A stretch of 64,000 nt of DNA from Alteromonas sp. 5E99-2 (GCF_017368475.1 NZ_JAFNJE010000005.1:1-64000); one strand, 5' to 3'; counted from the stretch's first letter, positions 25,930 through 37,315 are shown. Notes: a model not told the origin generated them from the sequence alone. Translations and numbers: made by a program.

Positions 25930-28526
25930 TAGTTCGCTACTATATTCACAAGTTTACCCGGTACAACAATAACCTTTCTTATGGTTTTCCCGTCGGTAAA
26001 ACTGACTACATTCTCTTGCGATAATGCAGTCGCTTCTATTTGCTCTTTGGCGGCATCGGCAGCAACAGTAATTTTGGCTCGTACTTTTCCGTTTACCTGC
26101 ACAACAATAAGCTTTTCGCTTTCTGTCATAGCGGCTTTATCGACTACAGGCCATTTAACACTTTCGATGTCAGTCGTGTGGCCAAGAGCTGCCCATAATT
26201 CGTGACAAATATGAGGCGTGATCGGGTTGAGCATTTGTACCAATGCGTTGACGGCTTCGCCCATAATAGCAATGTCTGAATCACTTTCTTGAGGTGCTTT
26301 TTGTAGGTGATTCAACAATTCCATAATGGCAGCAATAGCCGTGTTAAAGGTTTGTCTGCGACCCAAGTCGTCAGTCACCTTAGCAATGGTTTTGTGCAGT
26401 TCGCGTCTCAGTGCTTGTTGATTCTTATTCAAGCTGGCTGCGTCGAATGTTAGGGTTACATCAGGCTTGCGCTCGATATGGTCTTGAACCAATTTCCAAA
26501 CGCGTTTTAGGAAGCGATTCGAACCTTCAACTCCTGAGTCAATCCATTCAAGAGTTTGCTCTGGTGGCGCAGCAAACATAGTAAATAGCCTAACTGTATC
26601 AGCGCCATATAGGTCGATAACTGCTTGAGGGTCGATGCCGTTGTTTTTCGACTTAGACATTTTTGTCATGCCGCCGTGAGTAACAGGTTCACCATCTTTA
26701 TTCCAGGTTGCACTTACTATGCGGCCTTTTTCGTCTTTCTCCGTGGTGACTTCAGCAGGTGAAACCCAAGTTTTTTTGCCTTTTTCATCTTCGCGATAAA
26801 ATGAATCGGCTAAAACCATACCTTGGCACAACAAACGCTTATAAGGCTCGTCACAATCTACTAAACCTTCGTCTCTTAACAACTTGTGATAAAAGCGAGA
26901 ATACAACAAATGTAAAATTGCGTGTTCTATGCCACCTACATATTGGTCTACGGGTAGCCAATAATTAGATTGGGCTGGGTCTAGCATCGCATTTTCGTTA
27001 CCTGCAGAACAATAACGAGCGTAATACCATGAGGACTCCATAAAGGTGTCAAAGGTATCGGTTTCTCGTAAAGCCGCTTGCCCGTTAAACGTGGTTTTTG
27101 CCCATTCTGGGTCCGCTTTAATCGGGGATGTCACTCCATTCATTTGCACATCTTCAGGTAGAACGACAGGTAAATCTTCTTTTGGAACTGCAACGGCAGT
27201 ACCGTCTTCAAGATTGAGTATTGGAATGGGGGAACCCCAGTAACGCTGACGACTAACTCCCCAATCACGCAATCGGTAATTCACTTTCTTTTTACCACAA
27301 CCTTTGCTTTCTAATGATTGAGTAATGCCATCAAACGCGGCTTGAAAATCCAAACCATCGAACTCACCAGAATTGATCAATTCGCCTTTTTCTGTGATTG
27401 CTGATTCTGATAAGTCACTTTCAGTGCTTGCTTTAACCACTTGTTTTATCGTTAGGCCGTATTTGGTTGCGAACTCCCAATCTCGTTGGTCATGACCGGG
27501 TACAGACATAACCGCACCACTGCCGTAATCCATTAATACAAAATTCGCAACCCAAACAGGAAGCCTTTCACCGGTAAATGGATGAATTGCATAGAGACCC
27601 GTTGCAACCCCTTTCTTTTCCATCGTTGCCATATCAGCTTCGGCCACTTTGGTGTTTTTTTCGTTTTCGATAAACGATGCAAGTTCAGCGTTAGTTTGTG
27701 CAGCATGCAGTGCGACTGGGTGTTGCGCAGCAACGGCTAAATACGTTACGCCATATAATGTGTCGGGACGGGTAGTGTAAACACTTAAAGATTCGTTGCC
27801 TTCAATGGAAGATTCAAGATCAAAGGTGATTTCTGCACCTTCAGAACGACCAATCCAGTTTGCTTGCATTGCACGGACTTGCTCAGGCCAGTCTTCCAAC
27901 TGTTCTAAATCATCAAGGAGTTCTTGAGCGTAATCAGTAATTTTTATAAACCACTGAGGGATTTCTTTTTGTTCGACAACGGCACCCGAGCGCCACCCTC
28001 GACCATCGATAACCTGTTCATTCGCTAATACTGTTTGGTCGATAGGATCCCAGTTTACTGTTGATAACTTTCTGTAAACCAATCCTTTTTCATATAAACG
28101 AGTGAAGAACCATTGCTCCCATTTGTAATAGTCGGGTTTGCAGGTTGCAACTTCACGAGACCAATCGTAACCGAACCCCAACGATTTAAGCTGGCCTTTC
28201 ATGTATTCAATATTTGAATAGGTCCATTTAGCCGGCGCTGTATTATTGTTGATAGCGGCATTTTCTGCTGGTAGACCAAAAGCATCCCAGCCCATGGGCT
28301 GCATTACATTTTTACCTTGCATACGCTGAAAGCGACTGATTACATCACCAATAGTGTAATTCCTTACATGGCCCATGTGTAAACGGCCACTAGGGTAAGG
28401 GAACATAGACAAGCAGTAGAATTTTTCTTTGTCTGGGTTTTCTTCAGTTTTAAAATGCTGCGCGTCTTCCCAGCGCTGTTGAATATTTTTTTCTATTTGC
28501 TGGGGTGTATATTGGTGATCAGTCAT
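25929..28526 (-). CDS. leuS: Leucyl-tRNA synthetase
   Basis: An 865-residue class I synthetase, near the usual bacterial length. It has the HIGH-type motif [15 protein letters not shown] near residue 50, the editing domain in the middle (threonine-rich [14 protein letters not shown]) and [12 protein letters not shown] near residue 625. It charges tRNA-Leu and opens the minus-strand cluster running down to lipA. Divergent from the Lon-like protease gene across 186 bp. Confidence 0.98.
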   Translation of the reverse strand: MTDHQYTPQQIEKNIQQRWEDAQHFKTEENPDKEKFYCLSMFPYPSGRLHMGHVRNYTIGDVISRFQRMQGKNVMQPMGWDAFGLPAENAAINNNTAPAKWTYSNIEYMKGQLKSLGFGYDWSREVATCKPDYYKWEQWFFTRLYEKGLVYRKLSTVNWDPIDQTVLANEQVIDGRGWRSGAVVEQKEIPQWFIKITDYAQELLDDLEQLEDWPEQVRAMQANWIGRSEGAEITFDLESSIEGNESLSVYTTRPDTLYGVTYLAVAAQHPVALHAAQTNAELASFIENEKNTKVAEADMATMEKKGVATGLYAIHPFTGERLPVWVANFVLMDYGSGAVMSVPGHDQRDWEFATKYGLTIKQVVKASTESDLSESAITEKGELINSGEFDGLDFQAAFDGITQSLESKGCGKKKVNYRLRDWGVSRQRYWGSPIPILNLEDGTAVAVPKEDLPVVLPEDVQMNGVTSPIKADPEWAKTTFNGQAALRETDTFDTFMESSWYYARYCSAGNENAMLDPAQSNYWLPVDQYVGGIEHAILHLLYSRFYHKLLRDEGLVDCDEPYKRLLCQGMVLADSFYREDEKGKKTWVSPAEVTTEKDEKGRIVSATWNKDGEPVTHGGMTKMSKSKNNGIDPQAVIDLYGADTVRLFTMFAAPPEQTLEWIDSGVEGSNRFLKRVWKLVQDHIERKPDVTLTFDAASLNKNQQALRRELHKTIAKVTDDLGRRQTFNTAIAAIMELLNHLQKAPQESDSDIAIMGEAVNALVQMLNPITPHICHELWAALGHTTDIESVKWPVVDKAAMTESEKLIVVQVNGKVRAKITVAADAAKEQIEATALSQENVVSFTDGKTIRKVIVVPGKLVNIVAN

Positions 28527-28712
28527 TTATCGTGTAATTCCAGAATGTTTATAATGTTTTTCGCTCTATATCCTATAGAATAACTCAGGCAGACTGTTCG
28601 CCTCAATTGTTTTGATAGGTTTTCGCACTTTGTTTATGAAGAAAAGATAAGATCGCTTTAATAAGAACGCGAAAAATGTAAGTTTCACTGAATTAAAGAA
28701 TGATAAATTAAT

Positions 28713-31130
28713 ATGACTCAAACTTTCACGGCAAAGCCTTTAGCACTCGATGCCGTTGCGCCAACTATTCCTAAAAAACACATTCAACAAGCACTAAAAG
28801 ACAGTGATGCCCTTGATGCAACCTTCATTGGACAAAGTCGAGCGAGGGAAGCGTTAGAGTTTGGATTAAACATTAATACCAAAGGTTACAATCTTTATGT
28901 GATGGGTGAACAGGCGTCCGGCCGTCATTCTTTGGTATTGGAGTATATTCGTCAGCACGTTTCCACAGATAAAGTTCTCGACGATTGGTGCTACATCAAT
29001 AATTTTGATGAACAAAGAGAGCCTTTTGCATTAAAAATGGGTGCTGGAGAGGCAAAAGCCTTTGCTAAGGACTTAACACAATTAATCGATGCTTTACTCG
29101 ATACCTTCCCCGCTGCGTTTGACAACCCCAGTTACCAGCGTAAAAAAGCGTCGCTAGGAAAAGAGTTTGAACGCCGATACGATAAGGTTATCAGCGAGAT
29201 AGAGGCGTTGGCTTTTGTTCAGAATGTAGCGTTAAAAGAAGAGGATGGAGCGGTGACGTTTTATCCTGTTGTTGATGGAGAGCCTATTGATGACCAAAGC
29301 CTTGGTAATTTACCAGAAGAACTAAAAGAACAATTTACCCAAGCCATCGACTCATTAGAAGATGAGCTAAACGAGCGGCTGATTTCTTTACCCGTTTGGA
29401 AAAGAGAATTATCTGAAAAACTGCGGGAGTTAAATAAAAACACGGTCGAAATGGGAATTAAGCCGTTGTTGAAAGAGCGAGAACATCGTTATGCGAATAA
29501 TTTAGGGGTGCTAAAGTATTTGCGAAAAATGCGTACACCCTTAATTGACGCCATTATCAACTTGAGTTTAGAAGAGAATAAAGAAGATAAACTCGACGAT
29601 GTTGAAAAACGCGGTTTATTAGAAGAGCATTTTTTGCCCAATGTGGTAGTAGGTAATAAAGTCGACGATGGTGTACCCGTTGTTTATGAAGCGAATCCTA
29701 CCTATCAGAATTTGTTTGGCCAAATAGAATATACCCATGCCAGCGGCTCGCCATTTACTAATCATAGAATGATCCATCCAGGTGCGTTGCACAAAGCAAA
29801 TGGTGGTTTTTTACTTATAGAAGCTGACAAGTTGTTAATACAATCTCATGTATGGGATGCGTTAAAGCGTGCTATTAAATTTGGAAAGCTAAAAATTGAC
29901 GTGAATCAGCACGAAATCGGTATGGTCAATGCGATTTCTCTATCGCCCCAAGAAATCGATTTAGATGTGAAAATAATATTGATGGGGTCTCGCGAACTTT
30001 ACTACAACCTGCAAGATTACGACGCTGAATTTGACGAGTTGTTTCGAGTCTTAGTGGACTTTGACCATGAAATACCCGTTACAGCAAAAAATGTGAAAGA
30101 TTTTGTAGGTCGTTGTCGATTACACGCAAGTAAAGTGGGTCTGGAAAATATAGATGTTCAAGCTATGTACCGCCTTGTTGAATATTCTTTGCGTATGGCT
30201 GAACACCAAGAGAAACTATCTGCTCGATTTGCAGATGTACTTGAGTTAATCAATGAAGCAAATGTATTTGCACAGAAAAGGGCAGGAAAAGGCCTAGAAA
30301 AAGAAGCAGAAAAAGCCACGTTAAAATTAAAACACATAGAAGCTGCGCTCGATGCTAAAAAACGACGAACGGGTCGTGTTAGTAGTAGCTTATTGGACGA
30401 CATTAAAGAAGGCCATGTGTTAATTGCTACTGACGGAAGTGCTGTGGGTACGGTCAATGGGTTAACGGTTCTTGAAGTTGGGGATACTGCATTTGGTACG
30501 CCTGCGCGTATCACATCCACAGTGTATGCCGGTGCTAACGGCGTGGTTGATATTGAGAGAGAAGTCGAACTCGGGCAGTCTATTCACAGTAAGGGCGTCA
30601 TGCTGTTAACTGGTTACCTAGGACATAAATTTGCAAAAGATTTTCCGTTAACCTTGTCTGCAAATATTGCATTAGAGCAAAGCTACGGTTATATCGATGG
30701 TGATAGTGCATCCTTAGGTGAGTTAATCGCATTGATTTCAGCCATTACGGATATACCTGCTTTACAGAGCTTGGCGGTGACTGGATCTATTAACCAATAC
30801 GGTGAGATACAAGCCGTTGGTGGCGTAAATGAAAAAATAGAAGGCTATTTTGATTTGTGTTTGCATCGAGGGCTAAACGGTCAGCAGGGCGTCGTTATTC
30901 CTGAATCCAATAAAATTAATTTAGTACTCAATAAGCCAGTGATGAACGCAATTCAAAAGGGAGAGTTTACGATTTACGGGGTATCGAATGTGAATGAAGC
31001 ATTGGAGTTATTTATGGGGCGTGAAGCCGGTAAATTATCACCGCGAGGTAGGTATCCTAAAAATACAATTAACTACCATGCGGTGAAACGCCTGCACAAT
31101 ATCGCGAATATCGTCAATGGCACGGAGTGA
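28713..31130 (+). CDS. Lon-like ATP-dependent protease (LonB/YcbZ type)
   Basis: An 805-residue AAA+ protease without the classical Lon N-domain. The N-terminal ATPase has the family's altered P-loop (MGEQASGRHSLV, with Arg-His instead of Gly-Lys), a long helical insertion (residues about 150-320), and the AAA segment GALHKANGGFLLIEADKLLI. The C-terminal Lon protease domain has the Ser-Lys dyad: Ser665 in GDSASLGELIAL and Lys708 in GGVNEKIEGYFDLC, 43 residues apart as in Lon. Function in cells is poorly known. It is divergent from leuS and convergent with yhbY. Confidence 0.88.
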   Translation: MTQTFTAKPLALDAVAPTIPKKHIQQALKDSDALDATFIGQSRAREALEFGLNINTKGYNLYVMGEQASGRHSLVLEYIRQHVSTDKVLDDWCYINNFDEQREPFALKMGAGEAKAFAKDLTQLIDALLDTFPAAFDNPSYQRKKASLGKEFERRYDKVISEIEALAFVQNVALKEEDGAVTFYPVVDGEPIDDQSLGNLPEELKEQFTQAIDSLEDELNERLISLPVWKRELSEKLRELNKNTVEMGIKPLLKEREHRYANNLGVLKYLRKMRTPLIDAIINLSLEENKEDKLDDVEKRGLLEEHFLPNVVVGNKVDDGVPVVYEANPTYQNLFGQIEYTHASGSPFTNHRMIHPGALHKANGGFLLIEADKLLIQSHVWDALKRAIKFGKLKIDVNQHEIGMVNAISLSPQEIDLDVKIILMGSRELYYNLQDYDAEFDELFRVLVDFDHEIPVTAKNVKDFVGRCRLHASKVGLENIDVQAMYRLVEYSLRMAEHQEKLSARFADVLELINEANVFAQKRAGKGLEKEAEKATLKLKHIEAALDAKKRRTGRVSSSLLDDIKEGHVLIATDGSAVGTVNGLTVLEVGDTAFGTPARITSTVYAGANGVVDIEREVELGQSIHSKGVMLLTGYLGHKFAKDFPLTLSANIALEQSYGYIDGDSASLGELIALISAITDIPALQSLAVTGSINQYGEIQAVGGVNEKIEGYFDLCLHRGLNGQQGVVIPESNKINLVLNKPVMNAIQKGEFTIYGVSNVNEALELFMGREAGKLSPRGRYPKNTINYHAVKRLHNIANIVNGTE

Positions 31131-31133
31131 GAG

Positions 31134-31430
31134 TTACTTCTTTGGTAACTCTATTTTGCATTCTTCGCTTTGGCGATATAACACTAAAACATGACCGATA
31201 GTTTGTAATTTTACTGCTTTAGTTTCTCTGATGATTGCGTCCATAATGAGTGCTTTTTCTTCTCTATCATCAGAAGGAACTTTAACTTTGATCAATTCGT
31301 GGTGGTCTAGTGCGCCTTCAATTTCAGCAAGTACACCTTCAGTAAAACCATTAGCACCAAGTTGTACTACAGGCTTTATCGTATGAGCTAGGCCTTTAAG
31401 GAATTGCTTTTGTTTCGTTGATAATGTCAT
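31134..31430 (-). CDS. yhbY: YhbY CRM-domain RNA-binding protein
   Basis: A 98-residue single CRM domain: LKGLAHTIKPVVQLGANGFT contains the GxxG-type RNA loop, and HHELIKVKVPSDDREEK follows. YhbY associates with pre-50S particles. Full length. It lies divergent from the ftsH cluster, as usual, but the rlmE gene that normally separates them is absent. Confidence 0.95.
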   Translation of the reverse strand: MTLSTKQKQFLKGLAHTIKPVVQLGANGFTEGVLAEIEGALDHHELIKVKVPSDDREEKALIMDAIIRETKAVKLQTIGHVLVLYRQSEECKIELPKK

Positions 31431-31826
31431 TTAATCTATCAGTTAATTAGCGGGACTTGCACAGCGTTAACAAATTCTCGCTATGATTCCCTTGAAAAAC
31501 GATTATTCTACCGCCATATCATCAATAAGCCTAATAGCAATATTAAAGAATCGCTAAAAAAATGGATCTTAGGTAGCGTAGAGTCATTAAAATTAGGTAT
31601 TGCAACTGTATTAAGCGGTATTGGTAATCTTAACTTAGCTATTCGCTTAGCTTGTTTGGTGGCAGAATAAAAAATCGAACCCCATGATGAAATTCATAGC
31701 GATAAGGTTTATTCGGTAGCAAGTAGTTACAAAAATTAGCAATAATTATTCACCCAAAATTCAGTTAAACGCGTTATACTCATGACACAACGTCGTGGAT
31801 AAATGAAACATTAGAGGTTAAAAGCA
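31431..31826. other. Intergenic region between yhbY and ftsH, lacking rlmE
   Basis: A 396 bp gap between divergent genes. In most gammaproteobacteria the plus strand here starts with rlmE (23S rRNA Um2552 methyltransferase, about 630 bp); nothing resembling it is present. A plus-strand open frame up to the TAA near 31670 (reading KPNSNIKESLKKWILGSVES, then LKLGIATVLSGIGNLNLAIR) has no start codon. A candidate -10 box TATACT at 31775-31780 precedes ftsH by about 50 bases, so the ftsH promoter is probably here. Confidence 0.5.
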
Positions 31827-31835
31827 TTGAGCGAC

Positions 31836-33767
31836 ATGGCAAAAAATCTAATTTTATGGCTGATTATAGCAGTCGTACTTATGTCGGTATTCCAGAATTT
31901 TTCACCTGGCGAATCGTCAAAATCTCAACTGGACTACACAACCTTTATTAAAGAGGTTAATCAAGGTTCAATAAGAGAAGTTACCATTGACAACGATGCA
32001 AGAGAGATCCGTGGTATAAGACGCTCGGGCGATAGTTTTGTCACGTATATTCCTTACTATGACGAAAATTTAGTGAATGACTTGGTTAAGCAAGATGTTC
32101 GCTTAAATGGTTTACCTGCAGACAAACCGTCAATACTCACTACCATTTTCATTTCTTGGTTCCCGATGTTGCTATTGATTGGTGTATGGTTCTTCTTCAT
32201 GCGTCAAATGCAAGGCGGTGGTGGCCGTGGTGCAATGTCTTTTGGTAAGAGTAAAGCAAGATTATTAAGTGAAGACCAAATTAAAACGACATTTGCTGAC
32301 GTTGCAGGTTGTGATGAAGCAAAAGAAGAAGTCGGTGAATTAGTAGATTTCCTTAGAGACCCATCTAAATTCCAAAAGCTCGGCGGTAAAATTCCAAAAG
32401 GTATTTTGATGGTAGGTCCTCCTGGTACAGGTAAAACCTTATTAGCTAAAGCTATCGCAGGTGAAGCTAAGGTTCCTTTCTTTAGTATTTCAGGTTCAGA
32501 TTTTGTAGAAATGTTTGTTGGTGTTGGTGCGTCACGTGTACGGGACATGTTTGAACAAGCAAGAAAATCTGCACCATGCATTATATTTATTGACGAAATC
32601 GATGCTGTTGGTCGCAAGCGTGGTGCTGGCCATGGTGGTGGACATGACGAGCGCGAACAAACGCTAAACCAAATGTTGGTTGAAATGGACGGATTTGACG
32701 GCCATGAAGGTATCATTGTAATTGCCGCAACAAACCGTCCTGATGTGCTAGACCCTGCATTGTTAAGACCTGGTCGTTTTGATCGCCAAGTCACAGTTGG
32801 TTTGCCTGATATTCGCGGTAGAGAGCAAATTCTTAAAGTACATATGCGTAAAGTTCCAGTTGGTGACGATGTCGAAGCATCATTGATTGCTCGTGGTACG
32901 CCCGGTTTCTCTGGTGCTGATTTAGCTAACTTGGTCAACGAAGCGGCTTTGTTTGCTGCACGTAGTAACTCTCGTGTTGTTTCGCAAGAGCAATTTGATA
33001 AAGCCAAAGACAAAATCATGATGGGTGCAGAGCGCAAATCTATGGTGATGTCGGAAGAAGAAAAGACCAATACCGCTTATCACGAAGCTGGGCACGCTAT
33101 TGTTGGGCGTTTGGTGCCTAAGCATGATCCAGTGTATAAAGTATCGATTATTCCTAGAGGAAGAGCCTTAGGGGTAACTATGTATTTACCTGAAGAGGAT
33201 AAGTACAGTTCATCTAGAGAAGAATTAGAATCGCGGATTGCAACCTTGTTTGGTGGCCGAATTGCGGAAGAAATTACCTTGGGTCAAGCTGGTGTTACGA
33301 CGGGTGCCTCAAATGATATAGAGAGAGCCACTGAAATAGCCCGTAAAATGGTTACTGAATGGGGCTTGTCTGACAAAATGGGTCCTATGCTTTATGCAGA
33401 TAAAGATAGAGATATGTTTGCGGGTGGACCAGCAACCTCTATGTCAGATGAAACAATAAAAACCATTGATGCAGAAGTTAGATTGTTAATTGATCGCAAT
33501 TACGATTTAGCGGAAACCTTGCTTAAAGAGAACATGGATATTCTTGAAGCAATGAAAGATGCGTTGATGAAATATGAAACTATTGACGCTAAACAAATTG
33601 ATGATTTAATGGATCGCAAAGATGTAAGGCCTCCAGCTGATTGGGATGACAGGTCTTCTGGCGGAAGCAGTGATAATAAGCCTTCAGGCGGCACAACGGT
33701 AGATGAAGAAGAGTTGTCTGGCGGAAAGGATAAGCCGGCGGGCAACCCTGGTGATGTTACTCACTAG
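31836..33767 (+). CDS. ftsH: ATP-dependent zinc metalloprotease FtsH
   Basis: A 643-residue membrane-anchored AAA+ protease degrading misfolded membrane proteins and regulators such as LpxC and sigma-32. It has two membrane helices ([16 protein letters not shown] and [19 protein letters not shown]) around a periplasmic domain, Walker A GPPGTGKT, Walker [12 protein letters not shown], the second region of homology and the zinc site HEAGH. Relatives begin MAKNLILW, so I place the start at ATG 31836; a TTG at 31827 would add three residues and has a better ribosome site (AGAGG). Confidence 0.97.
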   Translation: MAKNLILWLIIAVVLMSVFQNFSPGESSKSQLDYTTFIKEVNQGSIREVTIDNDAREIRGIRRSGDSFVTYIPYYDENLVNDLVKQDVRLNGLPADKPSILTTIFISWFPMLLLIGVWFFFMRQMQGGGGRGAMSFGKSKARLLSEDQIKTTFADVAGCDEAKEEVGELVDFLRDPSKFQKLGGKIPKGILMVGPPGTGKTLLAKAIAGEAKVPFFSISGSDFVEMFVGVGASRVRDMFEQARKSAPCIIFIDEIDAVGRKRGAGHGGGHDEREQTLNQMLVEMDGFDGHEGIIVIAATNRPDVLDPALLRPGRFDRQVTVGLPDIRGREQILKVHMRKVPVGDDVEASLIARGTPGFSGADLANLVNEAALFAARSNSRVVSQEQFDKAKDKIMMGAERKSMVMSEEEKTNTAYHEAGHAIVGRLVPKHDPVYKVSIIPRGRALGVTMYLPEEDKYSSSREELESRIATLFGGRIAEEITLGQAGVTTGASNDIERATEIARKMVTEWGLSDKMGPMLYADKDRDMFAGGPATSMSDETIKTIDAEVRLLIDRNYDLAETLLKENMDILEAMKDALMKYETIDAKQIDDLMDRKDVRPPADWDDRSSGGSSDNKPSGGTTVDEEELSGGKDKPAGNPGDVTH

Positions 33768-33785
33768 TAGTAGAGTGAAGTCAAC

Positions 33786-33811
33786 AAAGGCGCTTATTAT
33801 AAGCGCCTTTT
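33786..33811 (+). terminator. Rho-independent terminator after ftsH
   Basis: AAAGGCGCTTA pairs perfectly with TAAGCGCCTTT, followed by a T-rich tail (TTTTCTAT). It lies 19 bases after the ftsH stop and 20 bases before folP, so it may limit read-through into folP. Confidence 0.8.
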
Positions 33812-33831
33812 CTATATGGAATTAAAGTTTT

Positions 33832-34647
33832 ATGCTAGGTGATAAATCTCCGCAAGTTATGGGAATAATCAATGTTACCCCTGATTCATTTTCCGATGGT
33901 GGTGAGCACAATACGGTAAGTAAAGCCGTACAAGGCGCGCTGAATATGGTTAATGAAGGCGTTCATTGGCTTGATGTCGGTGGAGAATCCACTCGACCTG
34001 GAGCCAGTGTTGTATCGGAACAGCAAGAATTAGATCGCGTTATTCCGGTTATTCAAGCATTGAAGCAACAAACATCTACTCCAATTTCTATTGATACAAG
34101 CAAAGCAGCTGTTATGAAAGAGGCGGTGAGCGCTGGCGCAAGTATGATTAATGATGTCTGTGCTTTGCAGCAAGATGGTGCTTTAAAGGCGGCTAAAGAT
34201 TGTAATGTGCCTGTGTGTTTAATGCATATGCAAGGCAAGCCTCAAACTATGCAATTGGCACCTAGCTACGAAAATGTTGTCGACGAAGTATTCGCTTTTT
34301 TAATTGATAGAGCGAAAGCTTGTATAGACATAGGTATCGCCAACTCAAATATTTTATTTGATCCTGGATTTGGGTTTGGCAAAAACAGCAATCATAATTA
34401 TCACTTGTTAAGAAATTTAACTATATTTTCTTCTAAAGGTAATAAAGTCTTGGTTGGCATGTCTCGCAAACGTATGATTGGCGAGGTAACTCAAAGAGAT
34501 AATGACAATAGGGTAGCGGGAAGTGTTGCTGCTGCGACCTTGGCGATGCATTGTGGTGCGCATATTATTCGAGTACACGATGTACCGCAAACTATGGATG
34601 CGCTGAAAGTGTTTAACGCGTTTAAGTATGGCGTTGATAATAAATAA
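33832..34647 (+). CDS. folP: Dihydropteroate synthase
   Basis: A 271-residue TIM-barrel enzyme joining p-aminobenzoate to dihydropterin pyrophosphate in folate synthesis; the sulfonamide target. Signatures are MGIINVTPDSFSDGGEH, LDVGGESTRPGA, NDVCALQQDGAL and MHMQGKPQTMQ, with KLLVGxSRK-like VLVGMSRKRMIGE. Follows ftsH and precedes glmM, the standard order. Confidence 0.97.
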   Translation: MLGDKSPQVMGIINVTPDSFSDGGEHNTVSKAVQGALNMVNEGVHWLDVGGESTRPGASVVSEQQELDRVIPVIQALKQQTSTPISIDTSKAAVMKEAVSAGASMINDVCALQQDGALKAAKDCNVPVCLMHMQGKPQTMQLAPSYENVVDEVFAFLIDRAKACIDIGIANSNILFDPGFGFGKNSNHNYHLLRNLTIFSSKGNKVLVGMSRKRMIGEVTQRDNDNRVAGSVAAATLAMHCGAHIIRVHDVPQTMDALKVFNAFKYGVDNK

Positions 34648-34670
34648 AACATAAGAGATGTGATTAGGTT

Positions 34671-36011
34671 ATGGCAGAAAGAAAATATTTTGGGACCGAT
34701 GGTATTCGAGGGAAAGTGGGTGAAAGCGCAATTAACCCTGAGTTTGTCACTAAACTAGGCTGGGCAGCGGGTAAAGTGCTGGCAGGGCAAGGTACAAACA
34801 AAGTCCTTATCGGGAAAGATACGCGTATTTCTGGTTACATGCTGGAGTCAGCGTTAGAGGCCGGACTCTCTGCAGCAGGTATTAATATTGGTTTACTTGG
34901 GCCTATGCCGACGCCTGCAATTTCATATTTGACTAAAACATTTCGTTCCGAGGCGGGCATTGTAATCAGCGCCTCTCATAATCCATATTATGACAATGGG
35001 ATAAAGTTCTTTTCATCTACAGGATACAAATTAGATGATGAATTAGAATTTGCTATTGAGTCTATGATGGACCAACCCATGACATGCGTTGCTTCTGATA
35101 AGTTAGGTAAAGCAAGCCGTGTTGCTGACGCCGCGGGGCGTTACATCGAATTTTGTAAAGGCACATTCCCGTCTGAATTATCTTTAAAAGGCATTAAAAT
35201 AGTTGTCGATTGCGCTCATGGGGCCACTTATCATATAGCGCCAAACGTTTTATCCGAATTAGGTGCGGATGTCATTGAAATCGGTACTTCACCCGATGGT
35301 TTAAATATAAATCATCAAGTGGGGGCAACATCAATGAAGGCGACTGTTGAGGCTGTATTAGAGCACAAAGCCGATGTGGGTTTTGCACTAGATGGCGATG
35401 GCGATAGATTAATGATGGTTGATCACAAAGGGAATGTACTCGATGGAGATCAGCTTTTGTTTATTATTGCTCGACACAACCTAATGCGAGGAAAAATGCA
35501 AGGTGGTGTAGTAGGTACATTAATGAGCAACCTTGGGCTAGAGTTGGCATTACAGAAGTTGGGTGTACCTTTTGCTCGTAGTAATGTTGGTGATCGCTAT
35601 GTGTTTGAAATGCTGCAAGCGAAAGGCTGGTTGATTGGCGGAGAAAATTCAGGGCATATTTTAAACCTTGCTGCATCTTCAACAGGAGACGGTATTGTAG
35701 CCGGACTACAAGTGTTAGCTGCTATGTTAACGTCGCATATGGACTTATTCAGTTTATCTGCGGGATTTGAAAAGTTTCCGCAAAAATTAGTGAACGTGCG
35801 TTATGACGAGAGCAAAGTAAATCCGCTAGAGTCTGAAACAGTAAAAGCGGCTCAATGTGAAGCTGAAGAAGCTTTGGGATCTACAGGTAGAGTGCTGTTG
35901 AGAAAGTCGGGAACAGAGCCCCTTATTCGCGTTATGGTCGAATCAGAAAGCGATGCAGACACAATAAAATGGGCAGAAGCTATTGCAGATGCGGTTAAAG
36001 CTTCATCATAA
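34671..36011 (+). CDS. glmM: Phosphoglucosamine mutase
   Basis: A 446-residue alpha-D-phosphohexomutase converting glucosamine-6-phosphate to the 1-phosphate for peptidoglycan and LPS precursors. The phosphoserine loop [17 protein letters not shown], metal-binding DGDGDRLM, sugar loop GGENSGHI and phosphate-binding [14 protein letters not shown] are all present. Full length. Confidence 0.98.
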   Translation: MAERKYFGTDGIRGKVGESAINPEFVTKLGWAAGKVLAGQGTNKVLIGKDTRISGYMLESALEAGLSAAGINIGLLGPMPTPAISYLTKTFRSEAGIVISASHNPYYDNGIKFFSSTGYKLDDELEFAIESMMDQPMTCVASDKLGKASRVADAAGRYIEFCKGTFPSELSLKGIKIVVDCAHGATYHIAPNVLSELGADVIEIGTSPDGLNINHQVGATSMKATVEAVLEHKADVGFALDGDGDRLMMVDHKGNVLDGDQLLFIIARHNLMRGKMQGGVVGTLMSNLGLELALQKLGVPFARSNVGDRYVFEMLQAKGWLIGGENSGHILNLAASSTGDGIVAGLQVLAAMLTSHMDLFSLSAGFEKFPQKLVNVRYDESKVNPLESETVKAAQCEAEEALGSTGRVLLRKSGTEPLIRVMVESESDADTIKWAEAIADAVKASS

Positions 36012-36094
36012 AGGCGTCTTTGCTATTTTAATACTTGTATAATCTTGCGTATATCGTTAATATCAGCGCCGCTTTTTGCAACCTAGGTATGACA

Positions 36095-36841
36095 ATGGCG
36101 AGAAAGCTTATGGTCGTAGGCAACTGGAAAATGAATGGTTGTCGTCAATATGTAAATGAGCTGACTACAGCATTGAGCTTGCATTGTTTTAATTCGGTAG
36201 ATGTTGTTGTTTGCCCACCAGCTTGTCTAATTCAATCTTTTGGTAGTATTGATTTTTTATTAGCGGGACAAGACGTTAGTGATTGCAACGACGGCGCATA
36301 TACGGGTGATATCTCTGCGGCCATGTTGGCAGAGATAGGGTGTGAATATGTGTTGGTTGGTCATTCTGAGCGGCGAGAAATGCATGGTGAAACAAACCAG
36401 CAAGTCGCACAGAAAGTACTAAGGGCAATTGAGCAAGGAATAAAACCAATAGTTTGCGTTGGTGAACCGCTTCTTATGAAAGAAGCGAAGGCCGAACAAG
36501 ATTATATTGCTGAACAATTAGCGCCTGTATTAAGCGCAGTGAATTGTGAGCAACTTGAGCAAGTAGTGTTTGCATATGAACCTATTTGGGCAATTGGTAC
36601 AGGTAAAAGTGCGTCACCAGAGCAGGCGCAATGTATACATAAGTTTATACGTGATGTAATTTCACGCAAAAGTGAAAGTGCTGCTGAGAAAGTTCGTATT
36701 CTTTACGGTGGCAGTGTTAATTTTGATAACGCGCAAGCCTTGTTTGCGCAAGATGATATTGATGGCGGACTAGTAGGTGGAGCAAGCTTAAAAAGCGATA
36801 GTTTCACTACAATATGTCGTTATGCCAATGGAGAACATTAG
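36095..36841 (+). CDS. tpiA: Triosephosphate isomerase
   Basis: A 248-residue glycolytic enzyme. It shows NWKMNG near the start, the catalytic His in LVGHSERREMHGE, the catalytic Glu in FAYEPIWAIGTGKSA and the phosphate loop YGGSVN. An open frame extends upstream to 36035, but the first ATGs are at 36089 and 36095; an AGG ribosome site seven bases before 36095 favours that start. It ends two bases before the secG start. Confidence 0.97.
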   Translation: MARKLMVVGNWKMNGCRQYVNELTTALSLHCFNSVDVVVCPPACLIQSFGSIDFLLAGQDVSDCNDGAYTGDISAAMLAEIGCEYVLVGHSERREMHGETNQQVAQKVLRAIEQGIKPIVCVGEPLLMKEAKAEQDYIAEQLAPVLSAVNCEQLEQVVFAYEPIWAIGTGKSASPEQAQCIHKFIRDVISRKSESAAEKVRILYGGSVNFDNAQALFAQDDIDGGLVGGASLKSDSFTTICRYANGEH

Positions 36842-36842
36842 A

Positions 36843-37217
36843 ATGTTTTATCAAGTGCTAATTGTGGCTTATTTAATTGTCGCACTTATGTTAATTGGCT
36901 TTGTGCTTATTCAACAAGGCAAGGGTGCGGGTATGGGCGCATCGTTTGGCTCAGGTGGGTCAAACACTGTATTTGGTTCTTCGGGGTCCGGTAATTTTAT
37001 GACTAAAACAACAGCCGTACTTGCAACGTTGTTTTTTCTTATTAGTTTACTTTTAGGTTCTTTAACTGCAAATAAAGAAAAAGCGGTTGATGAATGGGAA
37101 AATCTTGAAGTTCCTGTGGTAGAAGCAAGGCCAACAGACGTTGCTCCTGCAACAGATGATGTTCCAGTGACAGCAGAATCAGCAGGTAACGAAGAATCTG
37201 ACGTACCAAATAACTAA
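36843..37217 (+). CDS. secG: Protein translocase subunit SecG
   Basis: A 124-residue membrane subunit of the SecYEG channel: two helices (LIVAYLIVALMLIGFVLIQQ and TTAVLATLFFLISLLLGSL) around the conserved GKGAGMGASFGSGGSNTVFG loop, then a long acidic, alanine- and valine-rich tail of unknown purpose. Start ATG 36843 follows GGAG by eight bases inside the tpiA end; a longer frame from 36822 lacks support. Confidence 0.94.
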   Translation: MFYQVLIVAYLIVALMLIGFVLIQQGKGAGMGASFGSGGSNTVFGSSGSGNFMTKTTAVLATLFFLISLLLGSLTANKEKAVDEWENLEVPVVEARPTDVAPATDDVPVTAESAGNEESDVPNN

Positions 37218-37229
37218 TGTTAAAGTTTT

Positions 37230-37315
37230 GCGGAAGTGGTGGAATTGGTAGACACGCCACCTTGAGGGGGTGGTGAGCTATGCTCGTGGGGGTTCAAGTC
37301 CCCCCTTCCGCACCA
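37230..37315 (+). tRNA. tRNA-Leu (anticodon GAG)
   Basis: Acceptor stem GCGGAAG pairs with CTTCCGC, followed by A and an encoded CCA. The D arm begins TGGTGGAATTGGTAGACACG, the anticodon stem CCACC/GGTGG encloses TTGAGGG (anticodon GAG), a class II long variable arm (TGAGCTATGCTCG) follows, and the T arm is GGGGGTTCAAGTCCCCC. It reads CUC and CUU codons. Located 12 bases after secG, the usual neighbour. Confidence 0.95.

Noticed and set aside
30158-30520. 120-codon minus-strand frame inside the Lon-like gene
   Set aside because: Antisense to conserved AAA/Lon sequence; Ser/Ala/Pro-rich shadow composition.
31500-31672. Open frame reading LKKWILGSVESLKLGIATVLS before ftsH
   Set aside because: No start codon in frame and no recognised family; mentioned only as possible debris, not called as a gene.
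32204-33070. Long open frame (288 codons) on the minus strand inside ftsH
   Set aside because: Shadow of ftsH: low-complexity Ser/Ala/Pro-rich product, no family resemblance, no ribosome site; the plus strand is clearly ftsH.
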